64,000 nucleotides of DNA, from positions 22,964 through 86,963 of the forward strand of contig JABWBP010000021.1 in the NCBI GenBank assembly GCA_013360445.1, read 5' to 3'. The notes under the pieces are model-generated. The model was not told where the DNA came from. It saw nothing but the letters and a program-made list of their open reading frames with translations, and did no database searches. Below, one piece after another: positions 17,501 through 24,466 of the stretch. A program made the position numbers and the translations under genes. Within the stretch, counting starts at the first letter, position 1, and every line of letters begins with the position of its first letter. The DNA comes from Calditrichaceae bacterium (GTDB taxonomy: Bacteria > Calditrichota > Calditrichia > RBG-13-44-9 > J075).

Positions 17501-18039
17501 GCTTCTTCTTCCGCCGCCCGCTGCGCCAGCGACTTGCCCTGCACCATTTCTTCTTCTTCCACCGCCCGCTGCGCCAGTAGTTTGCCCTGCAACGGCTCTT
17601 CTTCCGCGGCCTCCCGCTGCACCAGCGGGGTAATTTGCGCCGCCAGGGGAGCGTTGCCGCGGAGCGGTTGGGCTTGCAGAGGTTCCTCTTCATGCGGCTG
17701 GCGCTGTACCGCGGGTTTCCCGGATGGGGCTGGCTCCGGCATTCTTATCACTTGCTCCGCCACCCGGTCGGCTTCCTGCTCGTACTTATCATTCGCCGGA
17801 CCGACGGCTAATTTGGCCTGGATGAGCCGCCCGGTCGCCCGGTTGCCTATTTTGCGATGTAAATACAGAATGTTTTGGGGGTTTAATTGAAGTGGGCCGG
17901 CATTGCTGTTGAGCATCGCCGGCGTGAGCTGCGGCCCGGGCTGAAGCTCTTTGGCGTTCCCCGCTTCGGGCGGTTTTTTAGCGGTAGAGATCCGCTCGCC
18001 GGTGTGGTTTTGCTGCGCGTGTGTATGCTGAAATCCCAT
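14515..18039 (-). CDS. Large DUF4157 carrier with coiled coils, eCIS cargo or tape-measure candidate
   Basis: 1174 residues. Residues 55-100 carry the same header as the other DUF4157 protein (IGNRATGRLIQAKL, DKYEQEADRVAE). Residues about 145-220 are 16-residue tandem repeats of the type LAQRAVEEEEMVQGKS. DUF4157 at about 250-335 keeps HELAH. A long acidic region follows, then coiled coil (about 610-880), then an amphipathic or hydrophobic helical region (DPVGFIKNLIGAVKLG, LPEKFDLKGVLSIVLQILGL, NPAGAIVQAVLAIYN). It ends abruptly with NFLARCGKLL at an ATGA overlap with the nuclease-like frame. Such proteins are known as eCIS cargo or polymorphic-toxin carriers. Since no separate tape measure was found in the locus, a length-setting role is also possible. 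It lies after ParA and its partner with a 545-base repeat-rich gap. Confidence 0.85.
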   Translation of the reverse strand: MGFQHTHAQQNHTGERISTAKKPPEAGNAKELQPGPQLTPAMLNSNAGPLQLNPQNILYLHRKIGNRATGRLIQAKLAVGPANDKYEQEADRVAEQVIRMPEPAPSGKPAVQRQPHEEEPLQAQPLRGNAPLAAQITPLVQREAAEEEPLQGKLLAQRAVEEEEMVQGKSLAQRAAEEEAVEEEEMVQGKSLAQRAAEEEEMLQGKLLAQRAVEEEEPLQAKPLPAADTASVSAEGDATEARLLASKGKGRPLPEDTRAFMETRFGSDFSGVRIHTGGDAAQMSRELNARAFAHGSDVYFHAGEFDPGSMRGKALLAHELAHTIQQGASPLLPARRMVQRQEEAGEEAIDVEAELRESREEAAAAADPRPAAVAAEEAKKEHPEAGEETPEEAAAGIGEEIAATDEVTGEKKTKKGRKAPPAPAREEEKEEEAPKGEAGQYLEAQSAGVCEQAAEKAAALAENEQTHDEAGEKLEQSEAAVEPPAEEGQAQSNAEQVAGLDEVPAPEADPEEAQTTLDQAIEQSVPRKLNELNEFQSKGKAKIVGSKVLGKVKEDADAVTNTYGAIEEPPAPKPPESAPVELPEEEPAPETPLLNLGKDAVAELPPEHTDFSEFEQKSDDLLEKEEISEEQLEMVDEGDLAEAKQERQGLKQKVAEEPAQIREFAEKETQEVEQDLQQEEAQSKTAMKEKRSRGLADTRDKQEKTKSELEKKREEVTGKINQIYENAKKSVTEKLNKLEQESLKRFDQAQETYSKEFEIEVTREVDAWKRKRYSGFWGPAKWLKDKFVGIDGFPEVQRAFDNAKTNYVAKIDRLIAEITADNNRVIEECKAELAKARQEIKEFVDGLGPALRETGQNALKDMEGKLSELDQFIDRKKEELAQKLCDKKEEAIKKIDEKIEKMKEAMSGALAKLGNLLLKAALKFFEWVLKKAGFDSKKLMSIINKGAAVIKKIVTDPVGFIKNLIGAVKLGVENFVKNIKKHLVGGLVTWLTGAMGDVGIQLPEKFDLKGVLSIVLQILGLTWNAIRFKLVKRLGEKVVKAVETGVDIVKRIVTEGPMALWEMIKEKAAELKQQVMEGIRNWVVVQVVKQAVIKLLSFLNPAGAIVQAVLAIYNTIMFFVENWQRIVDFVKSVFDSIGNIVMGKVQAAANFIEQAMAKTVPIILNFLARCGKLL
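17392..17600 (-). repeat. Tandem 48-base coding repeat
   Basis: Four near-identical units built on GCCCGCTGCGCCAG and TTGCCCTGCA with TCTTCTTC tracts (plus-strand text), one lengthened by 15 bases. They encode the 16-residue acidic repeats of the large DUF4157 protein. Copy number is likely to vary between strains. Confidence 0.8.
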
Positions 18040-18084
18040 GGCAACTTGATGGTGGTAAATTTGTAACTATTCAGGCTATTTTTT

Positions 18085-18201
18085 TAGACAGGATGCACAG
18101 GATATACAGGATTGGGTAGTGCTAAAAAGGTAATGCGGGAGATGAAGCAAGGAGAATCTCATGCCAGCATTAAATCCTGCTCATCCTGTACATCCTGTCT
18201 A
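18085..18201. repeat. Intergenic palindrome, word ATCCTGTNC
   Basis: The left arm (18085-18113) and right arm (18173-18201) are complementary at 25 of 29 positions. Each arm is three tandem copies of ACAGGAT or its complement. The same word builds the repeats at 36.3 and 38.7 kb. It begins the gene-free stretch 18040-18584 between the ParA partner and the large DUF4157 gene. Confidence 0.7.
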
Positions 18202-18242
18202 AATATGGCTGAATACACCGTGTAACAAGTTTTCTGATATTT

Positions 18243-18321
18243 CTCGTTCCAACGGTCTCCGTTGGAACGAGCGGCGCGATGCTCTGTATCGCGTCGTGTT
18301 ACAAACTTGAGGCAGAGCCTC
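18243..18321. repeat. Cluster of strong hairpins with GGAACGAG stem
   Basis: CTCGTTCCAACGG (18243-18255) pairs perfectly over a 3-base loop with CCGTTGGAACGAG (18259-18271). Next comes CGCGAT (18275-18280) with ATCGCG (18288-18293), then GAGGC-AGA-GCCTC (18309-18321). It resembles the short hairpin repeats scattered between genes in many bacteria. A related hairpin lies at 44865-44900. Confidence 0.6.
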
Positions 18322-18381
18322 TTAAGCGGCGTTCATCCGTGGAGCGAGTGAACGAGGGGTAAATGCGTAAACGCTGGTATT

Positions 18382-18523
18382 AAAAAACTTTGTAACTATT
18401 CAGGCGTTTTGCCACAGAGGCCACAGAGAGCACAGAGACATAAAAAAATTCCTGATCAAATCACAAATACAGGGATATAAGGCTCTAAATGGTCTCTGTG
18501 GCTGAATAGTAACAAAACTTTTT
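18382..18523. repeat. Long intergenic palindrome, word CCACAGAG
   Basis: The ends are nearly complementary: CTTTGTAACTATTCAG near 18388-18403 against CTGAATAGTAACAAAACTTT at 18502-18521. Inside, GCCACAGAG copies on the left face TCTCTGTGGC on the right. A related word, CCACAAAG, builds the repeat at 32.8 kb. It lies just upstream of the DUF4157 carrier's transcript and downstream of the ParA partner. Confidence 0.65.
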
Positions 18524-18584
18524 AAACAATGTAATGAATAGTAATGATCAAAAATATTTTACGGGTGGATTCGGAACTCTGCTA

Positions 18585-19025
18585 TTACCGTTTGGCCAGC
18601 CGGTGGGGCTGCTGCGATACGTCCACCCAATATTCGGAATATAGCTGCAACAGATCGCCTGCGTAGCGGAATTTCTGCACCATGTTGTTGGGGCGGGGCT
18701 CCAGTCGCGCCGCCGCGGGCAGGCCGCTTTCCCCCGGCCCGGCCTCCAGGCTGGCGAGAATAGTTCCCTCGCCGTCATACTCGACCCACACTTCTCTCTC
18801 TTGCCTGGCCGCCGCGGGTTTTTGCCCGGCCTCCAGGGGTCGAAGCACCGGTTTATGTTCACTTTCCGCTTTAGCCGCGGCCGCTTTTTTCTGTGCTTTC
18901 GGTTTGGCAGGGAGCTTAGCGGCCGGTTTTTTCTTCGGCGCAGGAGGTTCCGGCTCCTCGCTGGTTTTTTTGACGAAATCGAACGGATCGCGGCCCAGGC
19001 GCGATTTTGGTTTTTTGGTCGGCAT
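18585..19025 (-). CDS. Basic low-complexity ParA partner protein
   Basis: 146 residues from the ATG at 19025, only 4 bases after the ParA stop; upstream Met codons lie inside parA and are unlikely. The N-terminus is basic and has a compact motif, MPTKKPKSRLGRDPFDFVKK. A Lys/Ala/Pro-rich disordered linker covers about 20-75. The C-terminal 65 residues look folded (WVEYDGEGTILASLE, VQKFRYAGDLLQLYSEYWV). ParA partners often use a basic N-terminal peptide to trigger ATP hydrolysis, and this protein has that layout. I know no named family for it. The role as ParA-activating adaptor is inference from position and layout. Confidence 0.75.
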   Translation of the reverse strand: MPTKKPKSRLGRDPFDFVKKTSEEPEPPAPKKKPAAKLPAKPKAQKKAAAAKAESEHKPVLRPLEAGQKPAAARQEREVWVEYDGEGTILASLEAGPGESGLPAAARLEPRPNNMVQKFRYAGDLLQLYSEYWVDVSQQPHRLAKR

Positions 19026-19029
19026 GGCG

Positions 19030-19815
19030 TTAACCCATTTTAAGGATTTCCTGAACCAGGGAACGATAATCTTCCGCCCCGTAACTGTGCGGGGCATAGT
19101 CGAAGATGGATTGCCCGAAACTGGAGGCTTCGGCCAGGGTGACATTTCTGCGGATGAAGGTCTTGAACAATTTGTCGCCAAAGTGATTTTTCAGGTTTTC
19201 GAATACTTCATTGTGCAATCTCAACCTTCTGTCGTACTGGGTGGCGATCATGCCGCTGATTTTCAGCGCCGGGTTCACGCGCTGTTTGACCTTTTCCACC
19301 ATCTCCATCAACTTGGTGAGGCCCTTGATGGACAGGTACTCCGCTTGCAGGGGCACGAACACCTCTTTGGCGGCGGTGAGGGCGTTCAGGGTCAGCAGCC
19401 CTAAGTTGGGGGGGCAATCGATCAGGATGAAGTCATAAGCGGACTGGCCTTTCAGCACGTTGGCTAAGAAAGCTTCGCGCCCCACCTCAGTGGAGAATTC
19501 GATCTCCGCCCCGGCGAGGTCGATGGAGGCGGGCAGCAGCGCCAGGTTGTGGATTTCTAAGCGCGCCTGCGAAAAATCCGCTTCGCCTTTTAATAAATGA
19601 TAGATGGTCGCTTCAAGCTCGTCGGCGTTGACGCCTAAAGAATAGGTCAGGTGCGCCTGGGGATCCAGGTCCACCAACAGCACCCGGTATTTCAGCGCCG
19701 CCAGGCCGGCGCCGACGTTAACCACCGAGGTGGTTTTGCCTACCCCGCCCTTCTGGTTGATCAGGGCGATAATACGCTGCTGCTTTTGAGCCGGGCGATG
19801 GGTCGTTTTTTTCAT
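19030..19815 (-). CDS. ParA/Soj-type ATPase within the eCIS operon
   Basis: A 261-residue P-loop ATPase of the ParA/MinD class. The deviant Walker A is IALINQKGGVGKTTSVVN at about residues 15-32, the A' motif is LLVDLDPQAHLTYSLG, and Walker B is FILIDCPPNLGLLTLNAL. Its ATG is 2 bases after the fibre gene's stop, and its stop is 4 bases before the next gene, so it is embedded in the eCIS operon. There is no ParB gene or visible parS site, and it is not part of a replication cluster here. Orphan ParAs elsewhere place carboxysomes, chemoreceptor arrays and other cell structures. Placing eCIS particles or assembly sites is therefore the natural hypothesis, but this is inference. Confidence 0.92.
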   Translation of the reverse strand: MKKTTHRPAQKQQRIIALINQKGGVGKTTSVVNVGAGLAALKYRVLLVDLDPQAHLTYSLGVNADELEATIYHLLKGEADFSQARLEIHNLALLPASIDLAGAEIEFSTEVGREAFLANVLKGQSAYDFILIDCPPNLGLLTLNALTAAKEVFVPLQAEYLSIKGLTKLMEMVEKVKQRVNPALKISGMIATQYDRRLRLHNEVFENLKNHFGDKLFKTFIRRNVTLAEASSFGQSIFDYAPHSYGAEDYRSLVQEILKMG

Positions 19816-19817
19816 TA

Positions 19818-21395
19818 CTATCCTAACCTGATTATTCTTGCCAGGAATTGTATTCCAAAATCACTATGATTTGAAATTTCGGCCACGTACAACAGCGCTT
19901 GCGTTCCCGCCATTCGAACGCGGAAATTCCAGGATAACTCCGCGTCTTGCGGGTCGGTGGGAATGACCTGAATGATTCGCGGCCGGTCGAACTCCGCGCC
20001 GGAGACGGGAAAAGAAAGTTGCAGCGTCGAGCCGGGCGGAATGGCGCCGGTTATCCCGTTCTCGACTAATGACAGCTTAACGCCCGTCACCGCCCCGTCG
20101 CTAATTTTAGGGGTGGTTATCGCGTTGGCAGCGATTTTATCCGCACTTACCGCGTTGTTGGCTAATTTCACCTCGCTTACCGCCCCGTCGTTGATTTTGA
20201 CTGCGGTCACCGCCCCGTCGTTGATTTTGGCCGTGGTGACCGCGTTGTTGGCCAGCTTGGTATCAGTCACCGCACCGTTGGCGATCTTGACATTGCTGAC
20301 CGCGCCGGCGCCCAACCGGGAATCCGTAACCGCCTCTAAAGCGATTTTATCGGTAATGACCGCCTGGGAAGCGATTTTCGAGGCGATCACCGCGTTGTTT
20401 ACCAGCTTGTCGGCGTTAACGCTGTTGTTGGCAAGCTTGTCCGTGGCGACGCTGTTATCGGCTAATTTGGCTGCGGTGACCGCGTTGTCCCCTAACTTGG
20501 GCGTTGTCACCGCCCCGTCGGCTAACTTTGGTGTGGTGATCGAGCCGTCTTGAATCGGCAACGTGATGTCCGGGGAAAGTTTGGGCTGGGTGATTGCTCC
20601 CTCGGCAATTTTTTCCGTGGATACAGCAAGGTCGCCTAATTTAGCGGTCGTTACCGCACCGTCTGCTAACTTTGCCCCGGTTACCTGAAGGTTGGCGATA
20701 TTCCTTGTGTTAACCGCATTATCTTGCAGCTTATTCGTAGAAACCGCGCCATTCGCCAATTTCTCTTCACTTACTGCCCCGTTTTGAATGCCGTCCGGTC
20801 CAATGGGAGTACCCTTACTGGCCCCGGAGTGGTCGTGCCCCCCGATGTCGGTGAAGCGGATTTTATCTTCCGAAAATACCCCCGCGTTGACGCGGATGCG
20901 GCGGCCCTTATCGTCGAATTCATCATCTCCGTCGTGTACCTCGAATCCGCCGCCGGCGGTGGGCACTATCCAGGCCAGGGTAATCCGGCTGCCTTTACCA
21001 TCCGGCGCTTCATCCCAGCGCGCCGTGGGGCATTCCGCAATGCGATTATTCTTGGAAACGCCTTCGCAGACGGAGTTTCCCACGCAGGTCTCTTCTTCCG
21101 CGTATTCAATGCCTAAGTAAGGCTTGAGCGGGTCGAACCCCGCGACCAGCAGCCCTTCTTCTCCTACCACCATTTCCCGGCCCTGGTTATCGACCGCCGA
21201 GCCGGGAGCGATTTTAAAAGCGCCCTGGCTGGCGACGTAGGTTACTTTCAAGCCTTCGATCACTCCAAAGGATAAGCGCTTCGCATGGCGGCGGTGCATT
21301 TCGACCAGATAATTTTGCTCGTCCTGAAAATCCCGGGCGGTCAACAGTTGTCGTTTAAAATACCGCACTCTTTGAATATTGCTGCTGCATTTCAT
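19818..21395 (-). CDS. eCIS fibre with decapeptide repeats
   Basis: 525 residues. Residues 8-60 are an attachment domain (RYFKRQLLTARDFQDEQNYL, RLSFGVIEGLKV) shared with the next two proteins upstream, followed by a PGSAVDNQGREMVV strand pair. From about residue 210 to 450 some 23 ten-residue repeats of the form DGAVTTAKLA run in tandem. This is the pattern of a trimeric beta-rich fibre shaft. The last 75 residues (SLVENGITGAIPPGS to the end) form a folded tip, the likely receptor-binding end. In the Afp/PVC model such fibres are fixed to the baseplate and choose the target cell. ParA follows after 2 bases. Confidence 0.85.
   Translation of the reverse strand: MKCSSNIQRVRYFKRQLLTARDFQDEQNYLVEMHRRHAKRLSFGVIEGLKVTYVASQGAFKIAPGSAVDNQGREMVVGEEGLLVAGFDPLKPYLGIEYAEEETCVGNSVCEGVSKNNRIAECPTARWDEAPDGKGSRITLAWIVPTAGGGFEVHDGDDEFDDKGRRIRVNAGVFSEDKIRFTDIGGHDHSGASKGTPIGPDGIQNGAVSEEKLANGAVSTNKLQDNAVNTRNIANLQVTGAKLADGAVTTAKLGDLAVSTEKIAEGAITQPKLSPDITLPIQDGSITTPKLADGAVTTPKLGDNAVTAAKLADNSVATDKLANNSVNADKLVNNAVIASKIASQAVITDKIALEAVTDSRLGAGAVSNVKIANGAVTDTKLANNAVTTAKINDGAVTAVKINDGAVSEVKLANNAVSADKIAANAITTPKISDGAVTGVKLSLVENGITGAIPPGSTLQLSFPVSGAEFDRPRIIQVIPTDPQDAELSWNFRVRMAGTQALLYVAEISNHSDFGIQFLARIIRLG
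20050..20770 (-). repeat. 30-base coding repeats of the fibre shaft
   Basis: About 23 degenerate 30-base units, centred on GACCGCGTTGTTGGC or CACCGCCCCGTCG text on the plus strand, each encode one decapeptide (xxAVTxxKLA). One unit near the middle is broken (PDITLPIQ). Units differ at many positions, so the array is old, not a recent slippage product. Confidence 0.75.
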
Positions 21396-21471
21396 AACCT
21401 GTTCCCTTTCATCTAAACTTTACGCTTTAGCGTCTTTGCGGGGAAGTTTTGTGTATCATTCACAACGCGCG

Positions 21472-22551
21472 TTACTTCCGGGGCCGGCCTGCTCCCGGCG
21501 TTCTGGCGTCCGGCTGGGGAACGGCAAACAGAACGCACTGCCCCGCGGCGTCGGTAATCAACCGGATGACGCTCTGCTCGGGAACGCAATAGATCGCTTC
21601 TTTGGCCTGTTGCAGCAACAAGGGATCGACCTGAGAGGGGTCATAAACCTCTCCCGGGATCATGTTCAGCCTTTCCAGTTCGTGCTGCGCCGCTTCCAGC
21701 GATCTGCCGACCACCCCGGAAATGTCCCGCCAGCCCTGCGCCTGGCACACCGCCCGGATCATGCCCTGCCGGGCGTCTTCCCAGCGCCAGTAGGGGGCGG
21801 CAAAGGTCCAGGCCAGCCGCCGGCGCGCCCCGGAGTCGATCTGGGCAGCGGTAATTTTGTACGGCTCGGAGGGCTGTGCGGGAGGTATTATTTCCACGCT
21901 GCCGAGAATCACGATGCGGTCTTCTTCGCAGCAAGGCTCCACGCCCGGGCAGTCGTCGCAGGGGACATGGCAGTTGCCGTTTTTATGCGGCCCGGGAGAT
22001 CCTCCGCAGCAAGGCAGGTCTTTTTCGCGCAGGACCTTCACGCAAAAACCTTCCCGAACCCGGGAAAATTGCGCGTGCAGGAGGTCGTCGTCGCAATTGC
22101 CGAGGTATTGCTGCACCGGCTCGGAATTGCACTCGCAGTAAGTGATCCCGATGTACAATTTCGGGCAGGTTTCCGCGGGGGTGCACTCCTCGCCGGGGCG
22201 CAGAACGCCCTGCTTTTCCAACTCGCAGATATGGTCGCACAGGTCCACCTCGTAATCGCGGCAGACCACGATTTCGTTGCCGGCGCAATCCAGCGCCAGC
22301 CCGGCGCCGATCACCACTTTGGCGGTGCAATCATCCGCTTCATTATTGCAAAAATCCCATTCCCGCAGCCCTAATCCCCATACTACTCCGGAGCCGTGGA
22401 AGCGGTTGTGCAATTTCAACTTTTCCCGGAAATAGGCCTGTTCTTCCTGCAAATCCTGTTCGGTAAGCAGCATCCCGTGAAAATAATTGAGCCGTTTGAA
22501 TTTTCCGGCGATGGTTTTTGTTTTGGCAATTTGCCCGTTTTTGGTAAGCAT
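21472..22551 (-). CDS. eCIS baseplate-fibre adaptor paralogue, Cys-rich
   Basis: 359 residues. Residues 18-65 match the attachment domain of both neighbours (LNYFHGMLLTEQDLQEEQAY, NRFHGSGVVWGLGL), followed by GAGLALDCAGNEIVV. The middle is unusually rich in cysteine (CRDYEVDLCDHICELE, EECTPAETCPKLYIGITYCEC, CCGGSPG, CDDCPGVEPCCEED), suggesting disulfides or metal sites in a protein that works outside the cell. The C-terminus (GVVGRSLEAAQHELERLNMI onward) resembles a PASTA-like unit and ends in a basic tail. There is no decapeptide shaft, so it may be an adaptor between baseplate and fibre. It lies 10 bases after the 612-residue gene. Confidence 0.8.
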   Translation of the reverse strand: MLTKNGQIAKTKTIAGKFKRLNYFHGMLLTEQDLQEEQAYFREKLKLHNRFHGSGVVWGLGLREWDFCNNEADDCTAKVVIGAGLALDCAGNEIVVCRDYEVDLCDHICELEKQGVLRPGEECTPAETCPKLYIGITYCECNSEPVQQYLGNCDDDLLHAQFSRVREGFCVKVLREKDLPCCGGSPGPHKNGNCHVPCDDCPGVEPCCEEDRIVILGSVEIIPPAQPSEPYKITAAQIDSGARRRLAWTFAAPYWRWEDARQGMIRAVCQAQGWRDISGVVGRSLEAAQHELERLNMIPGEVYDPSQVDPLLLQQAKEAIYCVPEQSVIRLITDAAGQCVLFAVPQPDARTPGAGRPRK

Positions 22552-22561
22552 GTGCTCTCTC

Positions 22562-24400
22562 CTATGCTAAAAGTCGATGAACCAGACCCTGCCTGGGGGT
22601 TTCATTTTCCGGGGATTGGGTTTTTGCCGGCGTGCGGCGCTGCGGCGCTGCCACGGAAGCAGCCGCCCAGAGGTAATGGCCGTCGAAGCACATCCGGGAG
22701 ACCTGGTAATCCTCGCCCTCGATCTCTATCTCCTCCCCGCCGGCTTCCTTTTCCGGGTTCAGCGTGTCCACCCGGTTGAAAAGGTATTCCTTATATTGCG
22801 CCGCCCACATGTATTTGCCGTCGAACGCCAGGGCGGAATGGTCCCTGCGGCGGAAAGGGCTGATCGGGTCTTTGTCGCCGTAAATATCGATCTTGAAAGC
22901 GCCGTCCTTTCCGCTTACCCAGATGTGAGTGCCGTCGAAGGCGACGTCTTCCGGCTCATCGGTGCCACACTCCCGCGGTTCTTCTACCACGATGCTGCCG
23001 TCCTGCAGGTGCGCAGCTACCAGCCCGTTGCGGCCGGTAACGTGGTAGATCATCCACACCATATCGCCGTCAAAAGCCATCCCTTTAATGGTCGATTTGG
23101 CCTCGGTCGGCAACGGAGCTTCATAGACCGCCGCCACACTGCCGCTGCGCGGATCGATGACGGTGAGGGAAAGGTAATAAATTACCGCCCGTTCCTCTTC
23201 CACGGCCTTATGATGCGAAATCCACAAGTAGCGGCCGTCGAACACGATCTCCCGGGGATAATCTTTCAATTCGCCGATGCTTCCGTTAGCGAAATTGCAG
23301 ACGTTGACCCAACTGATTTGGCCTCCCATGCCGTTCTCCGGGTCCGCGCTTTCGTGGTGAGTAACCCACATGCGCTGGCTGTCGTAGGCGATGCCCCAGT
23401 TTTTCATCTCCAATTGGATTGGCGGATCTGTTACCACGGTGTTGTCTCTGCGGCGGATGCGCACCAGGTGCTCATCCTCGCAGTCGGTAATCCAGATAAA
23501 TTTACCGTCCGTGGTGAGCCGGCAGGGGTGCTTGCCCACGTTTTCCGCGTGGGTGAAAAGCTTGCCCCCGCGGTACTCCAGCCCTTTGATGGTTTGCGCC
23601 AGCAGAGGAACAAACTGGCGGCGGTCGTAACGCGCGGCGTGGGATATCCAGAGTTCACGCTCTAAGCATTCCAGTAAATGGCGCAGCGCCTCGTTGCTAA
23701 AAGCCAGCTTGCGATAAGGGGGTGCATTGTTGATCAACAGGGGATTCGGCGCGTTTTCATCGTGACAAATCTGCGCCAGGGGCACCGGCTGGCATTGCCG
23801 GCGTTCCGGGCACTGCTCGATGACCAGGGGAGTGGGATCGTGCAAAGCGCGGAAACAATCCACCCGGCAGCCGTGCTCGTCGAAAATCGCGGGCTTTTCC
23901 GGCTCCGCGGGGGAATCGTAAGAGACCAGCAGCTTAAAAGTCTCCCGGGTGCGGTTATAAACGCAGCCGGTATCGGGTTTTTCGCAGTCCTCCACCGGAA
24001 TGGGGGTCGGTTCCACCGGGCATTCCAGATATTGCACGGAAAGGTAGTAACACGTTCCCGGCTGCGGCGGACTGGTTGCCGGCGGCTCGCCCGGCGCGTT
24101 GGCGGCCAGGTCCAGGATCTGCTCTTCGAACACCCAGATTTCGTTGCCGTACTGGTCCAGCGCCAGCCCCGGCTTAACGATCACCCGGGCGCCTCCCTGG
24201 GGATGGGGAAGCACTTTCAGGCCGCAGAGCACCCCCCAGCCCAGCCCCAGGCGGTTGAGCAGCCAGCGTTTTTCATTGTCATAACTTTGCTGCGACTGGA
24301 AATCCCGCACCGTCATCATTTTTCCGAAATAATAATTATTCCGCTCGAAATGGCCGCGGGTATTGCCGGTTTTCCCCGGTTTGGTTCTGGTTTTGATCAT
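22562..24400 (-). CDS. eCIS adaptor fused to a beta-propeller
   Basis: 612 residues with AGGAGG 5 bases before the ATG. Residues 15-68 are the third copy of the shared attachment domain (NNYYFGKMMTVRDFQSQQSY, NRLGLGWGVLCGLKV), followed by PGLALDQYGNEIWV. From about residue 285 to 590 there are seven-blade-propeller-like strands, each with a W-x-T/S-x or IWV-type motif (FIWITDCEDEHLVRI, YLWISHHKA, MVWMIYHVTG, HIWVSGKDGAFKI, YMWAAQYKEY, YLWAAASVA). A propeller on the particle's outer part may bind a glycan or protein on the target. It heads the three-gene paralogue set after the tail-protein gene. Confidence 0.8.
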   Translation of the reverse strand: MIKTRTKPGKTGNTRGHFERNNYYFGKMMTVRDFQSQQSYDNEKRWLLNRLGLGWGVLCGLKVLPHPQGGARVIVKPGLALDQYGNEIWVFEEQILDLAANAPGEPPATSPPQPGTCYYLSVQYLECPVEPTPIPVEDCEKPDTGCVYNRTRETFKLLVSYDSPAEPEKPAIFDEHGCRVDCFRALHDPTPLVIEQCPERRQCQPVPLAQICHDENAPNPLLINNAPPYRKLAFSNEALRHLLECLERELWISHAARYDRRQFVPLLAQTIKGLEYRGGKLFTHAENVGKHPCRLTTDGKFIWITDCEDEHLVRIRRRDNTVVTDPPIQLEMKNWGIAYDSQRMWVTHHESADPENGMGGQISWVNVCNFANGSIGELKDYPREIVFDGRYLWISHHKAVEEERAVIYYLSLTVIDPRSGSVAAVYEAPLPTEAKSTIKGMAFDGDMVWMIYHVTGRNGLVAAHLQDGSIVVEEPRECGTDEPEDVAFDGTHIWVSGKDGAFKIDIYGDKDPISPFRRRDHSALAFDGKYMWAAQYKEYLFNRVDTLNPEKEAGGEEIEIEGEDYQVSRMCFDGHYLWAAASVAAPQRRTPAKTQSPENETPRQGLVHRLLA

Positions 24401-24466
24401 TGTATCCTCCTGAAAATCTTGAACCTGTTGTTATTATGAAAATTTTCGATGTTGCCCGCGGTTAAC

